DNA from: Saprospiraceae bacterium
GTDB lineage: Bacteria; Bacteroidota; Bacteroidia; Chitinophagales; Saprospiraceae
Direction: 5' to 3'
DNA length: 64,000 nt
Assembly: GCA_022842725.1 (NCBI GenBank)
Contig: JALHOZ010000014.1
Span: 1 to 64,000 of the forward strand
The notes beneath the pieces were generated by a model. That model made no database searches, was not told the DNA's origin, and saw only the letters and a program-made list of their open reading frames with translations. Both the position numbers and the translations under genes were made by a program. Shown in pieces: positions 41,715 to 53,109 of the stretch. Numbering within the stretch: the first letter of the stretch is position 1; each line of letters opens with the position of its first letter.

Positions 41715-41936
41715 ATGCCCATCATAGTCAACCTCGATGTAATGATGGCCAAAAGAAAGATGTCGCTCAACGAACTGTCTGAAAAGGTAGATCTGACACT
41801 TTCCAATTTGTCCATTCTCAAAACCGGTAAAGCCAAAGCCATCCGTTTTTCTACGCTGGAAGCAGTATGTAAAGCGCTCAATTGCCAACCGGGAGATATT
41901 CTTGAATTTCAGGAAGAAGAGGAAACGGAATTGTAA
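41715..41936 (+). CDS. Small XRE-type (YozG-like) transcriptional regulator
   Basis: A 73-residue helix-turn-helix protein: VNLDVMMAKRKMSLNELSEKVDLTLSNLSILKTGKAKAIRFSTLEAVCKALNCQPGDILEF, the pattern of HTH_26 regulators paired with DUF2975. It begins three bases after the DUF2975 stop and probably controls the pair. The acidic tail EEEETEL ends it. Confidence 0.9.
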   Translation: MPIIVNLDVMMAKRKMSLNELSEKVDLTLSNLSILKTGKAKAIRFSTLEAVCKALNCQPGDILEFQEEEETEL

Positions 41937-41941
41937 ACCGT

Positions 41942-43834
41942 TTATTCAGGCAGAATAATCACTTCCGTCCTCCGGTTGTAGCGGTGGTCTTCATCGCTGC
42001 AGGGCACTCCGTTTTTGCAATGATTCCTGAGTCGGCTTTCACCCAAACCTTTGGTCAGTATTTTTTTTGGATTGACACCCTTTGAAACCAGATATTCTTT
42101 GGCATTGGTTGCTCTTTTTTTTGATAAAATGACATTATAAGCATCGCTGCCTCTGCTATCGGTATGTGACTCCAAAAGGATACGCAGATTCGGGTTTTCT
42201 TTCATTTTTGTTGCAAGGATGTCCAGGTCATTTTTTTCACTTAAAATAATTTTATCACTGTCATAATCGTAATAGAGATTTTCCAATACATACACAGAAC
42301 CTGCCTGGGTGTCCCCGAGCAATGTTTCAGCTTCGACATCCGTCATTTCTGAATCATCGGTTTCAACGGTTTCTTCTTCATCAGATGGTTGTAACGTGAT
42401 ATTTAGGACTTTACCGTGCAAAGAAGGTTTAAAAAAGACAATCTCTGTTTCACAAACATCACACAAACTTTCTACCTTGTAGTAAACGTTTTTTTTCAGC
42501 CTGATCCTGGCGTACCCTTTGTCATTCGTTTTTAATTCGGTGAAAGAAACGTCTTTCATGATGGTGTTCCATTTGAGGTACATATTTCCTGTATCATCAA
42601 TGTCGACGATGTCCAAAGTCGGATCGTCGAGATGAACATCCTCCTTAAACATTTCTATTTCTGTAAAACGAACCGTTGCATCCGGAAATGCTAATAAAGT
42701 GAGCTTTTCGAAAACCCATACATCAATATCAACTTCTTCATTAAAATCTTTTGAAATTATAGGTTCTGCGGACGATTCGCCCCATACGGATTGTGGCGCC
42801 GACCATTGATAAATATCATCTTCTCCTTTCCCACCGGGCCGGTTGGATGCCAAATACCCTTCTTTTCCACCGGGAGCGATGATAAAATGAATGTCATCAA
42901 AGGGAGAATTAACCGGTTTTGGTAATAATTTCGGCTCTGACCAGATTTGATTTTCAACAGTTACATAATATATATCAAAACCACCATGTCCTCCTTGTCT
43001 GTCTGAAGCAAAAACCAGGGTTCTTTCATCGGCAAAATTGGCATATCCTTCATTGTAAACTGAATTGATGCCTTTGCCGAGATTGCTGATTCCTACCCAC
43101 TCGTTTTTATCTCTTCGGGCAATATATAAATCTCTCCCTCCGAAACCATCCGGTCTGTCTGAAGTAAATACCAGATATTCGCCGTCGGGACTGATGGCAG
43201 GGTCACTAACAGAATACTCCTCACCACGAATATTAATTTTTTCGGCTTTTGCTCCTTTTTCCAGTGTTGATTGCCAAATACTCAGATTGATGATGATACT
43301 ATCCTGTTTTTTGGCATTGGCACGCTGAATTCTTTTTTTATCATAATCTACTCTGGTAAAATACAGTATCTGATGCACCGTGTCAAACGAAAAAGGCCCT
43401 TCATAATAAGCTGAATTGATATGTTTTTCCAATGCTGTATATCCTGTCCATTTACCCTCCTTTTTATCTTCTGCCACAACAATCTGATAGTCCTTTCCTC
43501 CGTCGACGCCCGCAACATAAGCCATCCTGTCTCCAATCCACTGTGGAAATGTTTCCAATCCCCGTGAGTTGATATTGGTTTCATTGGTCAGCACTATTTT
43601 TTCAAAACTTTTAAAATCAAATCTTTTTTGTTGCGCTGATCCTTGCGGGACGTAAACAAATCCCAGTAGTAATAATATCGGTATTTTGGAAACAACTTGT
43701 TTTAACCTCCCGGATAACCGGTGAGTATTTCTGTAAATGTATTGATTACAAACCTTCATTTTGTTCGCTATAGCAGTCCGTATAAAACGAAAAACCAACA
43801 CATTTATATGATTGGAAAAATAATCCATAACCAT
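41942..43834 (-). CDS. OmpA-type outer-membrane protein with PD40 propeller
   Basis: The start at 43834 overlaps the PorP/SprF stop by one base (TGATG), giving a long leader before the signal helix SKIPILLLLGFVYVPQGSAQQ; an internal ATG at 43759 is an alternative that gives a better signal. PD40/WD40-like strands (SPDGEYLVFTSDRPDGFGGRDLYI, about 220; ADERTLVFASDRQGGHGGFDIYY) form a propeller, then a carboxypeptidase-regulatory-like stretch with KAYYKVESLCDVCET-like text, and a C-terminal OmpA domain (LESHTDSRGSDAYNVILSKKRATNAKEYL, ending TEVIILPE) that binds peptidoglycan. It is the last gene of the adhesin-SprF operon. Confidence 0.92.
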   Translation of the reverse strand: MVMDYFSNHINVLVFRFIRTAIANKMKVCNQYIYRNTHRLSGRLKQVVSKIPILLLLGFVYVPQGSAQQKRFDFKSFEKIVLTNETNINSRGLETFPQWIGDRMAYVAGVDGGKDYQIVVAEDKKEGKWTGYTALEKHINSAYYEGPFSFDTVHQILYFTRVDYDKKRIQRANAKKQDSIIINLSIWQSTLEKGAKAEKINIRGEEYSVSDPAISPDGEYLVFTSDRPDGFGGRDLYIARRDKNEWVGISNLGKGINSVYNEGYANFADERTLVFASDRQGGHGGFDIYYVTVENQIWSEPKLLPKPVNSPFDDIHFIIAPGGKEGYLASNRPGGKGEDDIYQWSAPQSVWGESSAEPIISKDFNEEVDIDVWVFEKLTLLAFPDATVRFTEIEMFKEDVHLDDPTLDIVDIDDTGNMYLKWNTIMKDVSFTELKTNDKGYARIRLKKNVYYKVESLCDVCETEIVFFKPSLHGKVLNITLQPSDEEETVETDDSEMTDVEAETLLGDTQAGSVYVLENLYYDYDSDKIILSEKNDLDILATKMKENPNLRILLESHTDSRGSDAYNVILSKKRATNAKEYLVSKGVNPKKILTKGLGESRLRNHCKNGVPCSDEDHRYNRRTEVIILPE

Positions 43835-44796
43835 CAGAAATATCGGGGGTTTACAATAACCGTTTTAATCTTTTTCGGCAATAAGTTGTAGGTCATACAA
43901 ATCTCCAGACTTCCGTGGTCAATGGTTCTGATATCAGACAAGGTGATATCATAAGCTGCACTGACCATCCATCTGTCTGTAGCCTGAACAGAAAAAATAA
44001 AGTCCAGCGATTCACCCCAATCTCCCGGACCTCCTCCTGTTCTGTAAGTAAGTCCGGCACTATACCAGTCTTTATATACTGCCATAAAATTAAAATCCGC
44101 GGTAAAAGGGCTGTTTTCGGCCAGTCTGAACATCACCTGAGGCACAAACCTGAAATCCTGTTTGTAAGCGATACTTCCTCCAGTCATCAGATACAGGTGG
44201 CGAACTTCTGATGTAAAAAACTGGTTGGTATCAAAATCCAGATCAGCCCGAATCATCCTGGGTACAGACAAACCGGCAAAAAATACTTTTGTATTGTAGT
44301 AAGCACCAAAACCGGCATTAAACAAATTTTTTGAAAAACGGTCCTGCAGGATGGAAGGGTCGTTTTGTATTCCCTGAATGGCATATAATCTCGGGTCGGT
44401 ATAATCCTGGACATACGATCTTCCGCTGATATTCATCCCCATACTCAAGGTACCTGCTCCGATTCGGAATTTATACGCATACATCCCTTCATAGGTAATT
44501 TTTTCGGTGATTCCGATACTTTGTCTTTCCACATTTAATCCTGCTCCCAGTCTTTTGGCTATCCTGGGAAAATTGACAGAAAAAACCTGAGCCTGCGGAG
44601 CACCTGGAACACCAATCCATTGACTTCGGTGCAATACTGAAAAACTGGTATAAGTTTCATTGCCGGCAAAACCCGGATTGAGACTCAATTTATTGTACAT
44701 AAACTGGGTGTACATTTGTTGTTGTTGGGCTTTCGCCGAAAACAAACTCCCAAAAGTTAAAAACCAAATAAAATAGCGCATCAGATTTTTTCTCAT
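43834..44796 (-). CDS. PorP/SprF-family T9SS outer-membrane partner
   Basis: Signal peptide ending at AKAQ, then QQQMYTQFMYNKLSLNPGFAGNETYTSFSVLHRSQW, the diagnostic start of PorP/SprF proteins, and a beta-barrel with GAPQAQVFSVNFPRIAKRLGAGLN and a final aromatic residue. SprF-type proteins are needed for secretion or stable attachment of the SprB-like adhesin coded next to them. It overlaps the giant adhesin gene by four bases and the OmpA gene by one. Confidence 0.95.
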   Translation of the reverse strand: MRKNLMRYFIWFLTFGSLFSAKAQQQQMYTQFMYNKLSLNPGFAGNETYTSFSVLHRSQWIGVPGAPQAQVFSVNFPRIAKRLGAGLNVERQSIGITEKITYEGMYAYKFRIGAGTLSMGMNISGRSYVQDYTDPRLYAIQGIQNDPSILQDRFSKNLFNAGFGAYYNTKVFFAGLSVPRMIRADLDFDTNQFFTSEVRHLYLMTGGSIAYKQDFRFVPQVMFRLAENSPFTADFNFMAVYKDWYSAGLTYRTGGGPGDWGESLDFIFSVQATDRWMVSAAYDITLSDIRTIDHGSLEICMTYNLLPKKIKTVIVNPRYF

Positions 44797-47700
44797 CTTT
44801 GTATGATTAAAAATCCGCTCAGTGGCTTATTGCCATTTGCCAGATCAAGGTGATAAAAATAGGTTCCCGCAGGAACCGGATTGCCATTGTACAATCCTTT
44901 CCAATCATTGGTATAATCAGTCGCCGAAAACACTTCATTGCCCCATTCATTAAATATGACCAAACGGTGTCCCGGAAATTGGTTATTGTACAAACAAGGA
45001 ACTATAAATGCGTCATTGATCCCATCCTCATTGGGTGTGATGATACTCGGTGGACGGCAATCAATTTCCGTATCTATGGTCAACGTGACGGTAGCCCGAG
45101 AACAAAAATCCGGACACAAGACCGAACAAATTTCGTAAACAAAGGTAAGTTCTCCGGTAGTTGACACATCAGGTTCAAAAACCACTGATCCGTTTTCGAT
45201 AGTGACGGTACCGTTGGCAGGAGGTGTGATGATACGTAAAACAAAATCCCCTTCCGTTTCATCATTGTCTGTAATGTCCAATATTTCATTACTAAAAAAC
45301 GGAATGGTGTACACGTCATTTTCTGCCGTGGGGCCTCCTTCTACTAAAACCCTGATGGTATCTGATGAATAAGAAACACATCCGCGATAACTGTAAAATA
45401 AAAAGATGGTATTCACTCCGTTTTTGAGCCCGCTTAACGTGGTATTTTGACCGTTGGGGTTGGTAAAAAACACGGTAGGGTCAGTTGACAACCATTGAAC
45501 ATCCAAAACCGGCGGACCGTGATTTGCCATAAGGTCAACAATCGCTGATTCACAAACCCTGATGTCATTTCCCTGAGTAGTGCCGGCAAAAAACTGAGGT
45601 ACGTCATCCAACTCAATAATGACAACATTGGAAGGCGACGAAAAACAATTTCCTTTTTTAGTGACAACGTACACCAGATTGGTTCCGGTAAATAATCCCG
45701 GCATCGAACCGTCAATCTGAATACACGGATTATTAAAACTTGTGATGGTATCTAATGTTTGCGCGTTGATAAGATACAACTGATCGCCTGTTACAAAAGA
45801 ATTGGGGTCTATACATATTTCAACAAAAGAACCAGGTTGTTTGCACAAAAAGTATCTTTGACCTGTCACAACGGGAACCTGGATGGATTCATTTACAGTG
45901 ACAAATACAGAATCTTTTTGTGAAAAACATCCGTTTTTTTCCAAATATAAAACATACCAACCTTCATGTTTTTTCTCTGCTGCAGGTATTTGTGGCATCG
46001 AAATATCTGAAACAAAATTATCCGGTCCCGTCCATCGGTATAAGGCATCTGCAAAATCGGATTCCAAAAACAGGGTTTCGCCAAAACAAACCGGGCTGTT
46101 TGCTCTCAGCAAAGGTTTTGCCGGAGTAGGTCTTACCTCAACCTCAAAGGGTGGAGACAGAGCAGAAATACATCCGTTTGCTTCAACAGAAACGGTATAA
46201 CTACCATTCAGTGTTGTATTTGCCAAACCGAGAGAGATCGTGGCATCATCTGTCAATACCTGTCCGAGTGAAGGTGTATTCCATGTATATTGTATATCGG
46301 ATCCTGATACAGGTACATTGTTTTCAAGGATAATTTCCTGTCCGCTGCAATAAAAATCCTCACCGGAGATTTCGGGTGTAGCAGGCGTCATATAAAACCG
46401 AACAGGAATGGTAAACGGTAGTGAAGGACAGCCATCTTTATAAACAATTAACGTGTACAAACCGGTATCTTTTTGCATGGGATTGTTGAGTACAGCATTA
46501 GCTACGTTGGAAGTGAATCCTGATGCAGATGAATATTCGTAAGTATAACTGTTGTCCATAGGAAAAACTGACGGAGAAAACCGGATGGGCCGACTACTGT
46601 TCATACAGGGCAACACATCGGAGCTCAGGGCAGTAATCACCGGAGGTGTAATAACAACTACCACGGTTCCGGCATTATTTCTGCATCCTGTAGGAGTCGT
46701 TATCGTCACGCTGTAAAATCCGGCTTTGGCAGGAACTTTTGGGTTGTGTATTCCCGGAAGGGTCTGGTTATTGTCCGGACTCTGCCAGGTATAAGAAGCA
46801 TTGGGCACAAAAGTTGCCTGCAGCTGAACAGAATCGCCCTCACAAATCGGACCGGAATTGATGACTCCGATTTCCAACAGGTTGTCGATTGCTATAGAAC
46901 GAATATCTGAAGGTGGTGAAGAACAGCTACCTTTGGTAACCACCACAGTCCAATTGCCTTCAAAACCGGTTTGAACGTTGGGTATGACGAGACTGTTTTC
47001 ATTTGTTGTAAATCTCAATACGCCGTTTTGATACCATTCATATTTTTCACCGGTATTATTGTTTGATACCAATAAGGAGAAGGTGGCTCCTTCACAAAAT
47101 ACCAATGCAGAAGAAATCACCGGTTTGACCGGACTTTCCAAAATAATGACATTAGCTTTTGCCGTATCAGAGTCACAACCACTTCTTGAGACGACCAAAG
47201 TATACGTTCCCTGATTCTGAATACCCACATTGGTAATCGAAGGCGGATTTTTTAATGTTGACGAATACCCCGGACCAGACCAAACATAGGAAAGATCATT
47301 ACCGGTATTGGTGCTGTTGAACGTTATGGTTTCACCTTCACAGACGGAATAAAACACCTGTTGAATCATCGCAACCGGGCGGCTGATTACAGTTACTTTC
47401 AGCAAATTGGAAGGACTTGACGTACAATCCTCTCCTGAAGCAATGATGTAATAAAAATGAACGCCTCCCAAGGGGCTCAGCACAAGATTTGGCACAGAGG
47501 TGCTTGCTATCTTGACTCCGGTAGGCGCAATGCCTTCATACCAGTCATAGGTAATATTACCGGTAAATTGTGTGGTATTCAGAATGACTTCTTCCCCTTC
47601 ACACAATGATTCTGTTGACGCTGTGAGAACAGGTTTTGTCAATGGTTGTATGTTTACAAATATACTTCCTTCGGTAATACACATATTAAATCCTGTCACC

Positions 47701-50700
47701 GTCACGGAATACAGGCCGCTGTAAGATTCATTGACATTTGGTATGGTGGGATTTTCGGTAAAAAACTCAAAATTACCCGGACCTTTCCAATGAAAAGTAT
47801 ATGCACCCGGTGTTGTCGTAGGAGGTAGGTTGGCAAATAATTTTAAGGTATCATTTTCACACAAACCAGATGAAAAAGATGGCATCAGTTCAAAGGGTTT
47901 GATACGTACCAATGCCGTACAGGAATCGCGGTTGCCCTGATCATCTTCGACGATTAGTAATGTCTGAACATCTGTGTTGACCAGACTGCAATTGACAGTA
48001 GATGGCTCAATAAAAAACTTAAGGTCACTACAATCATCGCTGCTGTTGTTGTTGGTCAGATCAGGTGTCAGCATGGTTTCTTCAATACCTGAAGGGTGGA
48101 TGCTTACAGCTGCATTTTTACAAAGCGCCACAGGTGGTGTGGTATCTTTGGCTAAAACTGAAAATGTACAGTTTGATTTATTCCCGTTGTTGTCACCGGT
48201 AAAAAATGATATTTCGGTTATCCCTTCGTTCAGAACAATGGGAGTGTTAAGTGCATTTTGCGGCACATTAATCAGTGTACTGTTGGTTGCTCCGGATAAT
48301 TCATAAGCGTAGGCAAAATCATTATAAATCATGGTCAGCCGCAAAAAACTGATATCATCGGATGTTTGATTGGGCATCAGAGCGGCGCAAGGTGTGATAC
48401 CGCCACCTGCAGCATTGGGCACCGCTGTAAAACTTATTTGCCCATTAAATATCCAATCATTAAACCGGGAAATATCTACAAAAAAACTTGTTTGAACCAA
48501 ACCACAACTGTCCACGCCTGTTCTTGTGTCCGAAGAACCGATAAACGTTCCGTCGGGTCCTATCAGATCAAAATATTTGTCAGGTGTATTATTATTTCCG
48601 TTAAATTCCAAAGTAAGCAAAACATCCTTATTGCTTCGTGTCACCGGTACGACGTTATTAAAAACAAATTGTTTGTTTCTCGCCAGATGTTTGTTAGTGA
48701 CATCATTATACACAAAAGTAATCAACGAAGCTTCCATTGAGGTCGGAACCCTGCGATTGAATATAAAATTTCCTCCGCAGGCATCGGAAGCTTCCAGATT
48801 GTCCAAAGAAAAAAGGAGGGTATCGGTACAGGTGGATGTCGGTAAAGAGATCGTCATATCCAAAGGACAGACGAAGTCCGGAGCGATCTCATCACGTACT
48901 TCAATGGAGGTGGTACACACATTTTCATTGCCGGCACAATCTGAATATCTAAAGGTTATGGTGTGATTGCCGGGTTGGAACTGACCGCTGATGGTATCGC
49001 CTGGTCTTGCCGTAAAGGGATTTTCCTGATCCAGTTGGACTGTTGTAAACAACACATTGGTCACATCAATTTCAAAAGAAATATTGGTCTGAATGCTTCC
49101 ACCACAAAACGGATTGATTTCTGCTCTCGGAATTCCCGGAACTTCATTGGATTCAAACCGAAGGGTAATAAATCCGTCAGACATCCATGTGGTCAATCTG
49201 GACTGCGGGAGCGTCAATGTCATATCTATATCACCACATTCAGCGGTTGTATTCGGTGTTCGTCCGAGATTATTGTTGTCTTCATCAAAAATGGTAAAAA
49301 ATTCCGTAAAGTCATTCATATCGACTCTTCTGAACCGTATCAATACATTTGCATCGGATAATGGCAATAAACCTGCCGGGTTAAATGGCCCTATATTAAG
49401 GGTCACCGGAAGTACCCTGGAGTCCGGGTTGGATGGTTCCACGCCTATAATCGGGGCAGATACTACCCTGATGACCGGACTGTTTGATTCTGTACAGTCA
49501 TCTGCAACCGCAGGCACCACAAGGCTGTAATCCGCAGCACAAAAATCAGGAGCCACCTCTACCGCTAAGGTAGGTAGACAACCTGTTACCACGGGGGCAA
49601 CCGTATCTGCCAGACCAAAATGAGCCGTCTCACGGATGATTTGACCACATGCGTCATGGTACACAAAATCCACACTTTCTCCCCTTAAAAATCCGGCGAC
49701 CGGAGAAGGGCACTCCTGTGTATCAAAATTGCCCGGATGAATTCCCGGCCAGGTATTCGGATCATTGATATCGTAACTTCCGGGCACAGCGACAAAAGAA
49801 AACAATTCGCCGCATGTTGACCTTGCGCTACTGTTGGCTCTTCTTGTCAGCCAATCGGCAAACAAAAGATCAAAATTTAAAACAGTCTGGCAGGTATACA
49901 ACTCATCCGATGGTGGAACAATCCATTCAATCGGATCATTGACAATCTGAATCACCTGAACAAAACTGTCCCTGTTTTCGCAAACGTCCGAAAATCTGTA
50001 CGTGTAAAAAGCCCGGTAATCACATGAGGGTTGTTCTATAGTTTTTTCAATAGTAAAATCCGTCACCGGAGAACAAATATCGCTGACATTCGTATAAAAA
50101 ATACTGTCAGGATGGTATAAACTACAGGTTGTCTGAATGGTATCTTCCGCAGTAAGTGATGGTGGAATGGTATCCGTTACAGTTATTTTTTGCGTATGGG
50201 TATATTCATTGCCACAATTATCCCTTGCTCTCCAGGCCCGAAAAATATCATACCTGTAAAAAGAACAAAGAGCAGGGTCTGTACCTTTTTGGTTAATTTC
50301 CTGGAAATTTACCATAGGTTGTGCGGTGCATCCATCGAGGAAAACGACCGGTAAAACCGGAGGAACTTTATCACAGGACACCGTTACATCTGAAGGAGGA
50401 TTGACCGGAACAGGGGCCACGTCATCGGTTACCTGAAAAAAAGTAGTTCCGAAAGTGACTGTCTCGTTGCCACATTCATCTTCAACCCAAAAATTGATAT
50501 TCATCCTCCAGTTACATACTCCGTTGGGAATGGTCGGGTAAGGTCCGTTATTGATGGTACCGCCACCGGTTTGTATGATGGTGTTGCCCTGAGATATGCT
50601 ATACTGAAATCGGGTCCATGTAAGTAAGTTGGAACAATCATCCGCTGCCTGGTAGCCTCCTTTGTTTCTGATCCACCGGATGAGGGTATCGCGAATCTCC

Positions 50701-51110
50701 GGTGTACAGGATATACTTACATTAGGAGGAACAACCAACGAAGGCCTTGTATTGTCAAAGGTAAAAAAACGTGCAGTTACCGGCGTACTTCTGTTGCCTG
50801 AAGGATCGACAGCTGTAAAAGAGACGACAACATTTTTGGCATTGCCACAGAGGGTATCACTTGAATTGATAAAAATACTGACAACCTGGTTTAGGCTGAG
50901 GTTAGCTTCCCAAACAAACTGACCGGAATCATCCTGAGCCATAGCAAAAGCGGCATTGTTGTACCATAAGGTCAATGTCGACAATATATTCGGGTTGTTG
51001 CTGCAGGCAAAGGAAGAATCTCTTGCCGGAGCCGTTATCATGGGTGGTGTGGTATCTTGAGCAAATGCTGAGAAGGGCAAAAAGAAGAGGATAAAACAAA
51101 GTTTTTTCAT
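44793..51110 (-). CDS. Giant SprB-like adhesin with T9SS type B sorting domain
   Basis: The ATG at 51110 gives MKKLCFILFFLPFSAFAQ as signal peptide (cleavage after AFAQ), and 2105 residues in total. The N-terminal half has HYR-type and Ig-like domains with CSNNPNILSTL and CTPEIRDTLIRWI Cys-rich repeats; the second half has PKD/Ig-like repeats such as SLCEGEEVILNTTQFTGNITYDW, GNDLSYVWSGPG, PICEGDSVQLQATFVPNASYTW and GSDIQYTWNTPS. The C-terminus (ITPNEDGINDAFIVP...FNEWGNEVFSATDYTNDW...GTYFYHL) is a gliding-motility-associated type B domain. It heads the operon with SprF and OmpA, and is the likely mobile or static surface adhesin. Confidence 0.93.
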   Translation of the reverse strand: MKKLCFILFFLPFSAFAQDTTPPMITAPARDSSFACSNNPNILSTLTLWYNNAAFAMAQDDSGQFVWEANLSLNQVVSIFINSSDTLCGNAKNVVVSFTAVDPSGNRSTPVTARFFTFDNTRPSLVVPPNVSISCTPEIRDTLIRWIRNKGGYQAADDCSNLLTWTRFQYSISQGNTIIQTGGGTINNGPYPTIPNGVCNWRMNINFWVEDECGNETVTFGTTFFQVTDDVAPVPVNPPSDVTVSCDKVPPVLPVVFLDGCTAQPMVNFQEINQKGTDPALCSFYRYDIFRAWRARDNCGNEYTHTQKITVTDTIPPSLTAEDTIQTTCSLYHPDSIFYTNVSDICSPVTDFTIEKTIEQPSCDYRAFYTYRFSDVCENRDSFVQVIQIVNDPIEWIVPPSDELYTCQTVLNFDLLFADWLTRRANSSARSTCGELFSFVAVPGSYDINDPNTWPGIHPGNFDTQECPSPVAGFLRGESVDFVYHDACGQIIRETAHFGLADTVAPVVTGCLPTLAVEVAPDFCAADYSLVVPAVADDCTESNSPVIRVVSAPIIGVEPSNPDSRVLPVTLNIGPFNPAGLLPLSDANVLIRFRRVDMNDFTEFFTIFDEDNNNLGRTPNTTAECGDIDMTLTLPQSRLTTWMSDGFITLRFESNEVPGIPRAEINPFCGGSIQTNISFEIDVTNVLFTTVQLDQENPFTARPGDTISGQFQPGNHTITFRYSDCAGNENVCTTSIEVRDEIAPDFVCPLDMTISLPTSTCTDTLLFSLDNLEASDACGGNFIFNRRVPTSMEASLITFVYNDVTNKHLARNKQFVFNNVVPVTRSNKDVLLTLEFNGNNNTPDKYFDLIGPDGTFIGSSDTRTGVDSCGLVQTSFFVDISRFNDWIFNGQISFTAVPNAAGGGITPCAALMPNQTSDDISFLRLTMIYNDFAYAYELSGATNSTLINVPQNALNTPIVLNEGITEISFFTGDNNGNKSNCTFSVLAKDTTPPVALCKNAAVSIHPSGIEETMLTPDLTNNNSSDDCSDLKFFIEPSTVNCSLVNTDVQTLLIVEDDQGNRDSCTALVRIKPFELMPSFSSGLCENDTLKLFANLPPTTTPGAYTFHWKGPGNFEFFTENPTIPNVNESYSGLYSVTVTGFNMCITEGSIFVNIQPLTKPVLTASTESLCEGEEVILNTTQFTGNITYDWYEGIAPTGVKIASTSVPNLVLSPLGGVHFYYIIASGEDCTSSPSNLLKVTVISRPVAMIQQVFYSVCEGETITFNSTNTGNDLSYVWSGPGYSSTLKNPPSITNVGIQNQGTYTLVVSRSGCDSDTAKANVIILESPVKPVISSALVFCEGATFSLLVSNNNTGEKYEWYQNGVLRFTTNENSLVIPNVQTGFEGNWTVVVTKGSCSSPPSDIRSIAIDNLLEIGVINSGPICEGDSVQLQATFVPNASYTWQSPDNNQTLPGIHNPKVPAKAGFYSVTITTPTGCRNNAGTVVVVITPPVITALSSDVLPCMNSSRPIRFSPSVFPMDNSYTYEYSSASGFTSNVANAVLNNPMQKDTGLYTLIVYKDGCPSLPFTIPVRFYMTPATPEISGEDFYCSGQEIILENNVPVSGSDIQYTWNTPSLGQVLTDDATISLGLANTTLNGSYTVSVEANGCISALSPPFEVEVRPTPAKPLLRANSPVCFGETLFLESDFADALYRWTGPDNFVSDISMPQIPAAEKKHEGWYVLYLEKNGCFSQKDSVFVTVNESIQVPVVTGQRYFLCKQPGSFVEICIDPNSFVTGDQLYLINAQTLDTITSFNNPCIQIDGSMPGLFTGTNLVYVVTKKGNCFSSPSNVVIIELDDVPQFFAGTTQGNDIRVCESAIVDLMANHGPPVLDVQWLSTDPTVFFTNPNGQNTTLSGLKNGVNTIFLFYSYRGCVSYSSDTIRVLVEGGPTAENDVYTIPFFSNEILDITDNDETEGDFVLRIITPPANGTVTIENGSVVFEPDVSTTGELTFVYEICSVLCPDFCSRATVTLTIDTEIDCRPPSIITPNEDGINDAFIVPCLYNNQFPGHRLVIFNEWGNEVFSATDYTNDWKGLYNGNPVPAGTYFYHLDLANGNKPLSGFLIIQR

Positions 51111-51234
51111 GGAAAAAATCCATAAAGAAACACTTTTATCCTTTCGGACAAAAGTCACAGGGGGCAATAATGTGACATGTTCTGTTTGTGTCATCAATAA
51201 TTCTCAGGTTTTAGTGATCGCCGCAAACCGGATA

Positions 51235-51242
51235 CAAAAGTA
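51235..51242 (-). promoter_or_regulatory. -7 box for the adhesin-SprF-OmpA operon
   Basis: The minus strand reads TACTTTTG, an exact TAnnTTTG, with the ATG at 51110, giving a leader of about 120 bases. Confidence 0.4.
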
Positions 51243-51321
51243 CACATTTTTTTTTGACCGTGATAGAAAAAAAGAATATAACGATGCAAATGACAGAATG
51301 TGAAGAAAGACAAATCCCTGA

Positions 51322-52992
<1,671 letters not shown>

Positions 52993-53109
52993 TTTAAGTG
53001 TCAGGTGTCATTTAACATATAGAAGACCGGCCGAAAAGATGCCAAATCTTGCACCAATCCACCAAAATGAATCATCTGAAAATCTAAGATAAAAATTTAA
53101 TTTCAGTTT

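Noticed and set aside
48366-49361. Several plus-strand ORFs of 110-146 residues across the adhesin gene
   Set aside because: They are antisense to the long adhesin frame and have no domain or signal; shadows of a repeat-rich gene.
51109-51303. 64-residue plus-strand ORF upstream of the ABC-F gene
   Set aside because: It spans the adhesin operon promoter region, lacks any domain and is probably chance.
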